From: Tissierellia bacterium | GTDB taxonomy: Bacteria; Bacillota; Clostridia; Tissierellales; Tepidimicrobiaceae | Reading direction: 5' to 3' | Length of the DNA: 64,000 nucleotides | NCBI GenBank assembly: GCA_012735215.1 | Contig: JAAYHX010000006.1 | Span: forward strand, 81,656-145,655 | In this document: positions 27,361 through 36,658 of the stretch, piece after piece | Numbering within the stretch: position 1 is the first letter of the stretch | How the letters are laid out: each line of letters begins with the position of its first letter | Made by a program: the position numbers and the translations under genes | The notes under the pieces: model-generated | Told to the model about the DNA's origin: nothing | Databases searched by the model: none | The model's input: only the letters and a program-made list of their open reading frames with translations

Positions 27361-28795
27361 TAAAGAATACCCCCATTGTCAGAATAATCAATATTAAAAC
27401 CATATAAAAGCTTCCTTCTATCAAAAAGTTAGAACTATTTAGTAAAACATGTATTGGTTTTCTTCTAGACAGAAATTCAATGAAGATCAAAAATACTATT
27501 GAGGCTAATCCAAGTAAAAACTCAAAGAAGCTAAGTCCCATATTATTAGAGGCAGCATAAAGATATTCTATTTCTCTCCACCTACCTATATCTACAAACA
27601 GATTTTTTACAATATATACCGCATCTGAGATGGAGTTAGCCCTGAAGAATATCCATGCAAAGCATACTAGGATAAAAGTAAACAGAACTTGTATGACCTT
27701 CCACAGGAAAGATCCTTCAAGCCTTAATACTGATTTGATCTTCTTTCTATATTTATAAGTAGTGGTTCCAATTATCTGGTATATTCCATGAAGACCTCCC
27801 CAGATAACAAAGGTCCAGTTGGCTCCGTGCCATAGACCACTTACCAAAAACACAAGCATAGTGTTAAAATAATATCTTGCCCTACTTACTCTATTTCCTC
27901 CTAAAGGTATATATAGGTAGTCCTTAAACCAAGTGGAAAGGGATATATGCCACCTTCTCCAAAACTCCTTTATTCCCTTTGAAAAATATGGTCTTTTAAA
28001 GTTTTGCATCAAATCTATGCCGAGTATTTTAGCAGTTCCTATGGCAATATCTGAATAGCCGGAAAAATCACAGTATATTTGGAAGGCAAACAGTACTGTT
28101 GCTATTACTAAATATATTCCCGAAAAATCCTGTGGGGAGTTGTAAACTGTATCAACAGCGATAGCTAACCTATCAGCAACTACTACCTTTTTAAAATATC
28201 CCAACAGAGCAATTTTAATTCCATCTAAAGTTCTTTCTATATCGAAAGATACCTCTTTTTCAAACTGAGGTAGGAGTCTATCGGCTCTTTCAATAGGTCC
28301 TGCTACTAGTTGAGGAAAGAATGTTACATACAATGATAATTTGAAGAAATTTTTCTCGGGTTCTATTTCTTCCCTGTAAACATCAATAGTATAGCTTAAA
28401 GTTTGAAATGTATAAAAGGATATTCCCATAGGAAGAAATACATCAAAGGATTCAACTGGATAGTTGAAATTTAAGTAGTTGGCTAGTGTAATCAGTGTAT
28501 CGTTGATAAAGGGCAAGTATTTGTAGAATATTAGCACTCCGAAGCTTATAGAAAGGCTTAGAATTAAGGAGATTTTTCTAACCTTTCTACTATTGGACTT
28601 ATGTACAATTAAAGCACCAATATAGTTTACAAAGCAGCACAGAATTATCAGGAGTATGTAAATAGGTTTCCATGCCATGTAAAATATATAGGAACTTATA
28701 AGAAGCAAAATCCATCTTAATCTATATGGTAAAATATAGTAAAGCAGCGTTATGACAGTGAAGAAAATTATAAATTCAATTGAGTTAAAAAGCAT
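27329..28795 (-). CDS. MBOAT-family membrane O-acyltransferase
   Basis: This polytopic protein has about ten membrane segments and belongs to the AlgI/DltB/PatA branch of the MBOAT family, which moves acyl groups across the membrane for polymer modification. Typical stretches are PMGISFYTFQTLSYTIDVYR, FPQLVAGPIERA, FCDFSGYSDIAIG-like sequence, and GLWHGANWTFVIWGGLHG, which holds the catalytic His. I chose the ATG at 28795 because GGTGAGGTG precedes it by 4 bases; a GTG at 28807 in the same frame is probably part of that ribosome binding site. It is coupled by overlap to the SGNH gene. Confidence 0.88.
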   Translation of the reverse strand: MLFNSIEFIIFFTVITLLYYILPYRLRWILLLISSYIFYMAWKPIYILLIILCCFVNYIGALIVHKSNSRKVRKISLILSLSISFGVLIFYKYLPFINDTLITLANYLNFNYPVESFDVFLPMGISFYTFQTLSYTIDVYREEIEPEKNFFKLSLYVTFFPQLVAGPIERADRLLPQFEKEVSFDIERTLDGIKIALLGYFKKVVVADRLAIAVDTVYNSPQDFSGIYLVIATVLFAFQIYCDFSGYSDIAIGTAKILGIDLMQNFKRPYFSKGIKEFWRRWHISLSTWFKDYLYIPLGGNRVSRARYYFNTMLVFLVSGLWHGANWTFVIWGGLHGIYQIIGTTTYKYRKKIKSVLRLEGSFLWKVIQVLFTFILVCFAWIFFRANSISDAVYIVKNLFVDIGRWREIEYLYAASNNMGLSFFEFLLGLASIVFLIFIEFLSRRKPIHVLLNSSNFLIEGSFYMVLILIILTMGVFFNASQFIYFQF

Positions 28796-28965
28796 AGCAC
28801 ACCTCACCTAGAAATACTCATTATATTATAGATTATTACCATTGATAAAGCAAGGAAGGTTAATACATACATGAAATATTTACTTGATTATTTAACCAAT
28901 TGCCAGGTATTAAACCAATCCCTCTGGGCAGTCTATGTATAAAGTAAATTATATGGAGGGTTTAT

Positions 28966-29565
28966 ATGAGTACATTGCTTTACATTAAGGCAAATCCAAA
29001 ACCAGAGGGCTATTCAAGGACATTTAAAATATCTGATAGCTTTCTTGAAGAATATAAGAAGGCAAATCCTAGGGATCAAATTATAACCCTTGATTTGTAT
29101 AAGGAGAATATAGATTTTGTGAGAAGGAATGATATGTATGTGATTAGCAAAAAGGAAAAGGATAAGGATCATCCTATTATAAAGTATGCCTATCAATTTG
29201 CTGAAGCTGATAAATATGTAATTGCAGCTCCTATGTGGAATCTAAGCTTTCCTGCAATACTTAAGGCCTATATTGATTATATCTGTGTTGTGGGTATTAC
29301 CTTTAAATACACTGAAGGAGGTTCGGTTGGCCTATTAAAGGGCAAGAAGGCTCTATTTATTACTTCCAGGGGAGGGAATTACTCAGTTGAACCCTTTTTC
29401 CAGTTTGAAATGGGGGAAAGATACCTAAGGGCTATAATGAGTTTCTTTGGAATAGATGACTTTACAACAATTGCAGCAGAAGAACTGGACATAATAGGCA
29501 AGGATGTAAAGGTTATATTAGGAAAGACCATTGAAGTAGCTAAAGCAATAGCTAGAAGCTTTTAG
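28966..29565 (+). CDS. FMN-dependent NADH:quinone/azo oxidoreductase
   Basis: This 199-residue flavodoxin-fold protein is of the AzoR/AcpD type. LLYIKANPKPEGYSRTFKISDSF is the FMN phosphate-binding start of the family, and PMWNLSFPAILKAYIDYICVVGITFKYTE is the usual flavin-binding loop, followed by ITSRGGNYS. It probably acts as a cytoplasmic quinone, azo or nitro reductase. The start ATG follows GGAGG. It lies alone between the divergent MBOAT gene and the dipeptidase gene. Confidence 0.87.
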   Translation: MSTLLYIKANPKPEGYSRTFKISDSFLEEYKKANPRDQIITLDLYKENIDFVRRNDMYVISKKEKDKDHPIIKYAYQFAEADKYVIAAPMWNLSFPAILKAYIDYICVVGITFKYTEGGSVGLLKGKKALFITSRGGNYSVEPFFQFEMGERYLRAIMSFFGIDDFTTIAAEELDIIGKDVKVILGKTIEVAKAIARSF

Positions 29566-29686
29566 TATTTGTAAAGGCATTAATATGATTGACAAGTAGT
29601 TCTTGATTTAGTAAATTTATATCAACATATAGTTGGAATAATTACAAAGGGTACAAAAGGTACCCTATAATTTTCGGAGGTGTACC

Positions 29687-30661
29687 ATGTTAATAGATAT
29701 ACATGGGGATATATGGACCGATGTGGCTGTAAAGAGAAGCTTGGGAGAGAAGGATATAATCAAAAGGTACCACCTAGAAAGATTCAACAAGGGAGGCATG
29801 GTTGGAGGTACCTTTATTGTGTGGATTGATCCTCCTTATGACGAAAGGCCTAAGGAGAGGTTTATAGAGATCATAAAACATATGTGTCAAGAGCTGTGGG
29901 AGAATAAGGATATTATAAAGGTTATATATAATGTAGAGGATTTTTATAAGGCAGTGGGAGAGAGAAAGCTGGCAGTGTTACTTGGTATGGAGGGATTAAG
30001 TCCTCTAGGAGAGGATTTAGAAGGTATATATACACTCTATCAGCTGGGTTTTAGGCAGATCAGCCTTACTTGGAATGAAGAAAATGCCTTTGCCACAGGG
30101 GCAAGAGGGGATAAGGATAGGGGTCTTACAGACTTGGGGAAAGAGGCCATAAGGATAATGGAGGATTTAGGAATTATACTGGATGTATCCCATGCAAATG
30201 ATAGAAGCTTCTGGGATATATATAAATTTGCAACTAAGCCAATTATAGCTTCCCACTCCAATGCAAGGGCACTTTGTCCAGCCCCTAGAAACCTTGCTGA
30301 TAAACAGATAAAAGCCATAGGAGAAAGTGGAGGGCTTGTAGGCATTAATGCTTTCAATGAATTCATACATGTGGATAGGGACAAGAGAAATGTAAACTAC
30401 CTCATAAACCATATTGAGCATATAGTCGAACTAATTGGAATAGATCATGTGGCCTTTGGATTTGACTTCTTTGAATATCTAGAGGAAGACACCTCTCAAA
30501 CCTTTATAGAAGATCCCTATAGGGGGACGCCGGGTATAGAGGACATATCTAGAGCCCCTAATCTAATAAAGAAGCTTAAGGAAAGGGGTTTCTCAGAGGA
30601 AGACATAGAAAAGATAAGCTATAGAAATTTCTTGCGCTTGATGAATAGAATACTTAAATAA
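29687..30661 (+). CDS. Membrane-dipeptidase family zinc dipeptidase (M19)
   Basis: This M19 renal-dipeptidase-like hydrolase has 324 residues. The metal-binding features are DIHGDIW near the start, the bridging Glu in LLGMEGLSPLG, the His in LDVSHANDRSFWDI, and IIASHSNARALCPAPRNLAD. The late HVAFGFDFF holds a conserved Asp. The start ATG at 29687 follows GGAGGTG. It probably hydrolyses dipeptides, including D-amino-acid dipeptides, in the cytoplasm. A perfect palindromic terminator follows. Confidence 0.9.
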   Translation: MLIDIHGDIWTDVAVKRSLGEKDIIKRYHLERFNKGGMVGGTFIVWIDPPYDERPKERFIEIIKHMCQELWENKDIIKVIYNVEDFYKAVGERKLAVLLGMEGLSPLGEDLEGIYTLYQLGFRQISLTWNEENAFATGARGDKDRGLTDLGKEAIRIMEDLGIILDVSHANDRSFWDIYKFATKPIIASHSNARALCPAPRNLADKQIKAIGESGGLVGINAFNEFIHVDRDKRNVNYLINHIEHIVELIGIDHVAFGFDFFEYLEEDTSQTFIEDPYRGTPGIEDISRAPNLIKKLKERGFSEEDIEKISYRNFLRLMNRILK

Positions 30662-30709
30662 AAAATCACTCCCCTCTAATCAAATATTTGATTAGAGGGG
30701 AGTGATTTT
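30662..30709. terminator. 48-base perfect palindrome terminator
   Basis: The sequence is fully self-complementary around 30685/30686, with AAAATCACTCCCC and GGGGAGTGATTTT as outer arms. It lies between the dipeptidase gene and the convergent alcohol dehydrogenase gene and can act in both directions. Confidence 0.85.
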
Positions 30710-30727
30710 ATACTATAGGGGTGTATA

Positions 30728-30760
30728 AATAAGACAAGAGAACCGTCCCTCTGTCCTATT
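30728..30760. repeat. REP-like imperfect inverted repeat with an AGAACCGTCCCTCTGTC core
   Basis: AATAAGACAAGAG (30728-30740) faces CTCTGTCCTATT (30749-30760) across ACCGTCC. From memory, this core is a dispersed element in many clostridial genomes. It is immediately 3' of the second alcohol dehydrogenase gene. A REP-type transposase relative is present at 48601, which could be its mobiliser; only one copy is seen in this window. Confidence 0.5.
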
Positions 30761-31819
30761 TTAGTCTATAAACACCAATGGTTTGATTAAGTCCCTTGGT
30801 TTATCAACCATTAAGTAGAAGGCTTCTTCTATAGCTTCAAATCCATCGAACTTGTGAGTGATTAACTTACCAGGATCAACACGATTAGCTTGAACTAGGG
30901 CTAACAATCTTTCCATTCTCTTTCTTCCACCTGGGCATAATCCACCCTTGATAGTCTTGTGGCCTGTTAAAGCTAATATAGCATCAATTGGAATATTGAA
31001 GGATGGGATCTCTGTAAATACATTCAAGTTTGCGATATTCCCTCCTGGCTTGGTCACTGCTATACATTTATAGAAGGTATCTACATCACCTCCAGCAATT
31101 ATAGCTGCATCCACACCCTTTCCATTAGTGATTTCCATAATTTGTTCTGCTATATCTCCGTCCCTGTAGTTTACTATATGAGTTGCACCGTATTCCTTAG
31201 CTAATTCTACACAATTAGGTCTTGAACCTATGGCAATAAGTTGTCCTGCTCCCATCAGCTTAGAACCTGCAACAGCCATTAGACCAACAGGACCAATTCC
31301 TGCAACTAAAACAGTGTCTCCAAATTTTACTTCTGCTAGTTCTGGTCCGTGGAATCCTGTGGTCATCATGTCTGGAATCATACTAGCAGCTTCAAGAGAT
31401 ATATCATCTGGCAGCAAAGCGGCATTCATATCTACAGAACGAATTTTGATTTTATCAGCAAAGGTACCATCTTCATAGCTTGAGAAATTGATTCCATAGC
31501 ATGGGCCACCTGCATGTTGATGATAGCCATCTTGGATATCTGGATGCTCCCAAGTTGGTGTTACTGCAGGAATGATTACCCTATCTCCCACTTTAAAGTC
31601 CTTAACCTCTGAACCTACTTCTATGATCTCTCCAATGCATTCATGTCCTAGGATCCTATTTATTAGGTGATCTCCCTCTAGTTCATAAGCGGAATGCACA
31701 TCTGAAGAACAAGGTGCAATAGCTACTGGTCTAGCTATGGCATCTCTTGGACCACATACTGGATCTGGCTTTTCCATCCAACCTACTTTACCTTTTTCTA
31801 TTACTCCAAACCCTCTCAA
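30761..31819 (-). CDS. Second NADP-type zinc secondary alcohol dehydrogenase
   Basis: At 352 residues it is a paralogue of the enzyme at 2942-4000 and similar to the Thermoanaerobacter brockii type. Cys37 (APCSSD), His and Glu (GHECIGE) and Asp (IPDMMTTGFHG) give the zinc site. GIGPVG plus GSRP indicate NADP. Two regions differ clearly from the first copy: residues 43-52 and the loop after VNYRDGD/NVFTE, so the substrate range may differ. The start codon is TTG at 31819, spaced from GGGAGGGGGAG. A Rex-box-like palindrome lies 39-56 bases upstream, in nearly the same position as in the first copy. Confidence 0.88.
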   Translation of the reverse strand: MRGFGVIEKGKVGWMEKPDPVCGPRDAIARPVAIAPCSSDVHSAYELEGDHLINRILGHECIGEIIEVGSEVKDFKVGDRVIIPAVTPTWEHPDIQDGYHQHAGGPCYGINFSSYEDGTFADKIKIRSVDMNAALLPDDISLEAASMIPDMMTTGFHGPELAEVKFGDTVLVAGIGPVGLMAVAGSKLMGAGQLIAIGSRPNCVELAKEYGATHIVNYRDGDIAEQIMEITNGKGVDAAIIAGGDVDTFYKCIAVTKPGGNIANLNVFTEIPSFNIPIDAILALTGHKTIKGGLCPGGRKRMERLLALVQANRVDPGKLITHKFDGFEAIEEAFYLMVDKPRDLIKPLVFID

Positions 31820-31857
31820 TATACTCCCCCTCCCTTAAAAGGATAATATTGTATACA

Positions 31858-31875
31858 TTGTTAATTATATAACCA
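31858..31875 (-). promoter_or_regulatory. Rex-box-like operator upstream of the second alcohol dehydrogenase
   Basis: Read toward the gene it is TGGTTATATAATTAACAA, with a perfect right half of TTGTTAANNNNTTAACAA and 5 of 7 in the left half. The 13-mer AATTAACAATGTA is shared exactly with the first dehydrogenase gene, 34-35 bases from each start. Confidence 0.5.
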
Positions 31876-32042
31876 ACTAAAGCCTAATTCCATTGACAGA
31901 ATTGTTGAATTGACCATTTTAGAACTATCATATATGTTAATTATTTGATATTCTTCATCTTTTCCCTTGGAATGTAAAGTGCTATAATGGATTTAAAATA
32001 ATGGATTTAATTACAAAATCTATAGGAAGGGAATGAGGCAAG

Positions 32043-32858
32043 GTGAAAAAGCTAGGTTTTATTGGCTGTGGCAATATGGGAGAAGCTATGCTTGCTGGTG
32101 CATTAAAGGGTGGCTTTGTAAGTGGTCAGGATGTTCTTGTACATACAAATACAGATAAGAGGCTAACAGAATTAAACCAGAAGTATGGAATTATTCAGGC
32201 TAAGGACAACCAAGATGTGGCTCACAATTCAAAGATCATAGTTTTTGCTGTAAAGCCTAATCTATACAATAGGGTGATTGAGGAAATAAAAGAAGTGGTC
32301 CATGAGGATTCCATAATAGTAGTAATAGCTCCCAGCTTTTCCATTGATCTAGTGAAGAAGACATTCAATAAGAATGTAAAGGTAGCAAGGGCAATGCCTA
32401 ATACCCCTGCCCTTGTAGGCTGTGGGGTTTCGGGTATTTGCTTTTCCGATAACATGACTGAGAATGAAAAGAAGGAAGTAATGGATTTCTTCAACTGTTT
32501 TGGCATAGCCATAGAAGTAAAAGAAGAGCTTATGAAGGCTGTTGGTTCTGTAAGCGGTTCTTCCCCTGCCTTCATATACATGCTTATAGAGGCTATGGCA
32601 GATGGTGCAGTCTTATTGGGACTATCCCGTAAGGATGCCTACAAATTTGCTGCAAAGTCCGTAGAAGGGGCCGCTAGAATGGTATTGGAAACAGAAAGGC
32701 ATCCAGGAGAGCTTAAGGATGCAGTTTGCTCCCCTGGAGGAACTACTATTGAAGGAGTGGTGGAGCTAGAGAGAAATGGTTTTAAAGGCAACATAGTTCA
32801 GGCCATGTTAAAATCAGCGGAAAAGTTTAAAAGGATGGAAGAGGAAGCTAGCAGATAA
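32043..32858 (+). CDS. proC: Pyrroline-5-carboxylate reductase
   Basis: The enzyme reduces pyrroline-5-carboxylate to proline with NAD(P)H. The N-terminal GFIGCGNMGEAMLAG is the nucleotide-binding motif, and the C-terminal KDAVCSPGGTTIEGV is the ProC signature. The length of 271 residues is normal. The start codon is GTG at 32043, following GGGAATGAGG. It is monocistronic, with a strong terminator directly after it. In amino-acid-fermenting anaerobes it can also feed proline to proline reductase, but no such gene is here. Confidence 0.95.
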   Translation: MKKLGFIGCGNMGEAMLAGALKGGFVSGQDVLVHTNTDKRLTELNQKYGIIQAKDNQDVAHNSKIIVFAVKPNLYNRVIEEIKEVVHEDSIIVVIAPSFSIDLVKKTFNKNVKVARAMPNTPALVGCGVSGICFSDNMTENEKKEVMDFFNCFGIAIEVKEELMKAVGSVSGSSPAFIYMLIEAMADGAVLLGLSRKDAYKFAAKSVEGAARMVLETERHPGELKDAVCSPGGTTIEGVVELERNGFKGNIVQAMLKSAEKFKRMEEEASR

Positions 32859-32864
32859 AATAGA

Positions 32865-32895
32865 AAAATCCGACCAATTTACTTGGTCGGATTTT
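32865..32895. terminator. Terminator between proC and the convergent chemoreceptor gene
   Basis: AAAATCCGACCAA (32865-32877) pairs perfectly with TTGGTCGGATTTT (32883-32895), with runs of A and T on the outer sides for both directions. Confidence 0.88.
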
Positions 32896-32898
32896 CAA

Positions 32899-34917
32899 CT
32901 AGTCTACCTTAACTTGTGCCGCCAACAGGCTAAGCTTTTCTGCTACTTTTTTATTTCTTTCCATGGCTTCATTTATTTCAGAAATGGCTTCAACAACATT
33001 TAGATTCTTTTCTGCAATATCCTGGGTTGCTAAAGTGGATTCATCTATGGTTCTTGAAATCTCATTAATTGATGTTGTCATTTGATTTACGGAAGCAGTT
33101 AATTCTTGAGAGTTTGCACTTAAGTCTGCTAGTATGGAGTTTAATAGAGCCCCATCATCTTTGTATTGTTCTACTGCTTCAACTAACATATCGTAGTCTT
33201 TGACTACATTCTTTTCAAGAAACTCAGATAGCTTGGTAGTATTCTCTACTAGTAGGTTTACTGAACCGATTATGGTGTCATTAACTGTTTTTATTTCTTC
33301 AACAGTCTTATGGGATGTTTCAGCAAGTTTACGTATTTCATCAGCTACTACTGAGAAGCCCCTTCCTGCTTCTCCTGCTCTTGCAGCTTCAATGGCTGCA
33401 TTTAATGCTAATAGATTGGTTTGCTCTGTAATCTCCAGTATAGCATTGGATAGTACATTTATCTTATCTACATTCTTAGAGGACTCTATTGCATGGGCTA
33501 TCTGTTCTTTAGCCCTTCTATAGATGTTCATAGTTTCGTCTCTTGATACTTTAAACTGAACATTTAACTCTTCAGCCCTAGAGCTTATTTCGGCGGATGT
33601 ATTTGCTCCTTCCTCTACCTTTTGAGCAAAATCCATTAAGGCCTTGTCTATTTCAATAGATGACTCGGATATAGATGAGGTTGTGGCAGTTATTTCCTCC
33701 ATTCCAGCTGATAGCTCTTCTGTTGTAGCTGAGTTATTGTCCGCTTGTTCCAATAGATAGTTTAGCCTTTCTACTGCCTTAGAGGTTACTTCCTGGTTTA
33801 TGTTGATGGATTCTCTGAGTTCTTCAGCAAATCTTCTTAAACTGTTTATGATCGCTTGATAGGATTTAAGCATGGTTCCAACTTCGTCTTTTCTGTTTAA
33901 AAGGTTCTTGCTTATATCATCCTTAAGATCAAGGTTGCCTATGTTTTCAGCTATACTAGTACAGTTTAGTATTGGCTTTGAAATAGAATTTGCCAGATAT
34001 AAGGAGATTATTAAAGCTAGTACTATGATTATTCCAGCAGCAATAGCTGTAAACATAATGGTTTGATTAATTTCAGCTAGTGCTACATCAGCAGATATAG
34101 CCAAACCTACCTTCCAATTTGTTTCCTCTGTATCGCTAAGGAGGAATATTCTATCTACACCATCATAATCAGCCAAGATTCTATCTTTAATATCTAGGTT
34201 TTCTGCCTTCGCATCTTCTGCAGAAACAAAGCTTTCTAGCTTTCCATCCAATATTGATGATATGTTGGTATAGGCTTCTGCTGTTGGGTTGTACTCTTCA
34301 TTGCGGTGGGTGATAATGTTTCCGTTGCCGTCTAACAGGAAGGCGTAGGAATTATCCATTAGTTCTAATTGATTCACATTTTCTATAATGTAGGTAATGG
34401 CCATATCACAGCCCATTACTCCTAATAGCTGTCCGTCCTTTAGTAAGGGCATGGATAGGGTGATTATTACGTCTCCAGTTCTAGCATCTACATAAGGCTC
34501 GGATATTACCAATTCCTTGCTGCTTGCAGCATTTTTATACCAGTCTCTATCTGTTGCTACATAGTCTTCTGGCGGAACCCATCCACTGCCTGCAATCAAG
34601 GTGTTATCTGGCAAGGCCACATAGTATTCTGTGCCTGGATTGTTGTCAGTTTCCATCTTTAAGTAGGCAAATAGGTAACCATATCTAAACTCGTTGTTAT
34701 ATATGACGTTGTTAGCCAATTTGGTAAGAGAGTTCTTTTCTACTGATATCCACTTGTCTATCGTCTTTGAGGTGTTTGAAGCAGTGGTTATTAAACCTTG
34801 ATGTATTTCTTCCTTCAATCTGTTAATAGAGATAGCATAGTTTAGGATACTAATAGATACAATACTTATTATGGATATTAGTACAATGGATAGAATGATT
34901 TTGTTTTTTATTTTCAT
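32899..34917 (-). CDS. Methyl-accepting chemotaxis protein with periplasmic-type Cache sensor
   Basis: This is a transmembrane chemoreceptor. A membrane segment ([19 protein letters not shown]) is followed by an extracellular dCache-like sensor (about 35-280, with [25 protein letters not shown] and [12 protein letters not shown]), a second membrane segment ([21 protein letters not shown]), a HAMP domain and a long signalling domain with the hairpin tip [22 protein letters not shown] chose the ATG at 34917 with AGGAAGG upstream instead of the ATG at 34950. The tandem Cache fold commonly senses amino acids; the ligand is unknown. No other chemotaxis gene is nearby. Confidence 0.92.
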   Translation of the reverse strand: MKIKNKIILSIVLISIISIVSISILNYAISINRLKEEIHQGLITTASNTSKTIDKWISVEKNSLTKLANNVIYNNEFRYGYLFAYLKMETDNNPGTEYYVALPDNTLIAGSGWVPPEDYVATDRDWYKNAASSKELVISEPYVDARTGDVIITLSMPLLKDGQLLGVMGCDMAITYIIENVNQLELMDNSYAFLLDGNGNIITHRNEEYNPTAEAYTNISSILDGKLESFVSAEDAKAENLDIKDRILADYDGVDRIFLLSDTEETNWKVGLAISADVALAEINQTIMFTAIAAGIIIVLALIISLYLANSISKPILNCTSIAENIGNLDLKDDISKNLLNRKDEVGTMLKSYQAIINSLRRFAEELRESININQEVTSKAVERLNYLLEQADNNSATTEELSAGMEEITATTSSISESSIEIDKALMDFAQKVEEGANTSAEISSRAEELNVQFKVSRDETMNIYRRAKEQIAHAIESSKNVDKINVLSNAILEITEQTNLLALNAAIEAARAGEAGRGFSVVADEIRKLAETSHKTVEEIKTVNDTIIGSVNLLVENTTKLSEFLEKNVVKDYDMLVEAVEQYKDDGALLNSILADLSANSQELTASVNQMTTSINEISRTIDESTLATQDIAEKNLNVVEAISEINEAMERNKKVAEKLSLLAAQVKVD

Positions 34918-35111
34918 ATATAAATCCCTTCCTTTATCATTAATAATCATATCTCACAAAAGATATCGGCATAAATGGGTGAAAAGTTGAGAAATGTAAG
35001 ATTAATTAAATATTTCACAAAGATTTGGCATATTATGTCATATTTTATGTTATTGGTATCAAAAAGTAATATTATTCCATAATCCAAATTATATGATATA
35101 TATTGGACTAT

Positions 35112-35142
35112 TTGTTTTTTAGGCAGCAGCTTGTGGTATAAT
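35112..35142 (+). promoter_or_regulatory. Extended -10 promoter of the RelA/SpoT-like gene
   Basis: TGGTATAAT contains a perfect -10 (35137-35142) with the TGn extension. A poor -35 (TTGTTT, 35112-35117) lies 19 bases away. The start codon is 48 bases downstream. Confidence 0.5.
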
Positions 35143-35189
35143 ATATTGGGAGTCTCATTTTGGGTCAAATCAAAGGGGGAAGGTACTAA

Positions 35190-36551
35190 ATGAAATTAGA
35201 GATATTTGACTTTATTGACAGGACTGTAGCAATGGTGGAAGATATGAAGGAGGACTTGGATGAGAGCAACAGGGAATTAGAATACTTCTTTAGGGAGAAA
35301 TTTTTAAGCTATGATAGCATACTAAATATATCATCCCGGGTAAAGACTAGCAATAGCTTAAAAGAGAAGATCTTTAGAAACAACTTTTATTTATTATATA
35401 AAACCCCTGAGGAACTTATAAAAAACTTGTCAGACTTAATAGGTCTGAGGATCGAGTGTAGGTTCATTGAGGATGAAGATGATGTATACAAAAAGGTCCT
35501 AAAGGAATTTAACATCCCAGCGGAGGATGACTATTATCATACAGAGGATAATCCATGCATTCAGCTCAAGCTTGATGGAAAACAACCTCGAATACAGAAG
35601 AATGGTTTCAAAATATACAAGATAGATGGCAAATATATAAGGAAGGACATGACAATAAAATTTGAGCTTCAGATTAAGTCCCTAGTAAATGTATTTTGGG
35701 GAGAAGCAGAACACAAGGTTTTGTATAAGAACTACAAGTACCTTCTTTCGGAAGATCTATTTAGGGATATCATGTACTCTCTTAAGGAAAATCTCCAGAT
35801 GGTGGATAAACAACTGATGATACTATACAATCACCTAAAGGAATTAGACGAGTCAGATATTCATAAGAGGAAGGAACAACTAGAAGCCATCTTGTCAAAG
35901 ATCATATACGATATTTACTCAGATAAAACAAAAGAGGAGTTTGGAATAGTTTTAGACTATAGAAAGTCTTGCGACATACTGGTTTCCTATGTGTTGAAGC
36001 AGCACGAGCAAAGTGAACCAATGAACTATGATAAGGTATATCTAAAAGTATTATCCCGCCTATACCAGCTTAGGGAAAGTGATATGGATTTAAATGATTA
36101 TATACGATTTGAAAGGGAAATCAATTTTCAAGACCAATTCTCAAGGAAGATAGGAGAGGCCATATTAGAGATCATCAACAAGGATTTCAAATGGAATTTG
36201 CTCTTTAAGATACTCTTCATGATAGAGCCTGGAAGCAATGCTGATGAATTTGAAAAGTTCATCCTATTCTTAAGGGATAGGTTTTTAAATAATCTAAAGC
36301 TTAGTGAAGGATTAAACTCTCGCTTTAATGATGAAGAAAAACAAGAAATCACCATGTATATAATGGACCTGATTGCAGATACCTTCATTGCTAAAAGGGA
36401 GATAGAGTTTATAAATGACGACAACATAAACTGTATGAACAAGAAGATAAATGTAACCTTAAAAAAGGTTATGAACTATGACATGTGGAAGGAAAACCTA
36501 AACTATTTTACTGATGAGATAAGGAGAAATATAAATGGTTATAACCACTGA
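35190..36551 (+). CDS. RelA/SpoT-like nucleotidyltransferase domain protein, large atypical form
   Basis: Residues about 40-190 follow small alarmone synthetases: SSRVKTSNSLKEKI, DLIGLRIECRFIEDEDDV (catalytic Asp), and FELQIKSLVNVFWGEAEHKVLYKN (catalytic Glu and the EH-YK motif). Differences are clear: the G-loop NGYxSxH is NGFKIYK, so the guanine-stacking Tyr is Phe and the His is Lys, and ExQxR is ELQIK. A 260-residue, mainly helical C-terminal part follows, unlike the short tails of RelP and RelQ. It may make (p)ppGpp or another pyrophosphorylated nucleotide, or be a toxin-like relative; no partner antitoxin is obvious. The ATG follows AAAGGGGGAAGG. Confidence 0.7.
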   Translation: MKLEIFDFIDRTVAMVEDMKEDLDESNRELEYFFREKFLSYDSILNISSRVKTSNSLKEKIFRNNFYLLYKTPEELIKNLSDLIGLRIECRFIEDEDDVYKKVLKEFNIPAEDDYYHTEDNPCIQLKLDGKQPRIQKNGFKIYKIDGKYIRKDMTIKFELQIKSLVNVFWGEAEHKVLYKNYKYLLSEDLFRDIMYSLKENLQMVDKQLMILYNHLKELDESDIHKRKEQLEAILSKIIYDIYSDKTKEEFGIVLDYRKSCDILVSYVLKQHEQSEPMNYDKVYLKVLSRLYQLRESDMDLNDYIRFEREINFQDQFSRKIGEAILEIINKDFKWNLLFKILFMIEPGSNADEFEKFILFLRDRFLNNLKLSEGLNSRFNDEEKQEITMYIMDLIADTFIAKREIEFINDDNINCMNKKINVTLKKVMNYDMWKENLNYFTDEIRRNINGYNH

Positions 36552-36578
36552 TCTGATGTAAGTCAGGTCAGTTTTTTT
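36548..36578 (+). terminator. Terminator of the RelA/SpoT-like gene
   Basis: CTGATCTGA (36548-36556) pairs with TCAGGTCAG (36563-36571) with one G-U pair, followed by seven T. It overlaps the stop codon. Confidence 0.82.
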
Positions 36579-36658
36579 ACCCTTCTTTTACCCTATTGTA
36601 ACCCTTTTACGATAAGAATTGGATATACTTATAACAAAGTAGAAAGGAGTGGTGTTGG

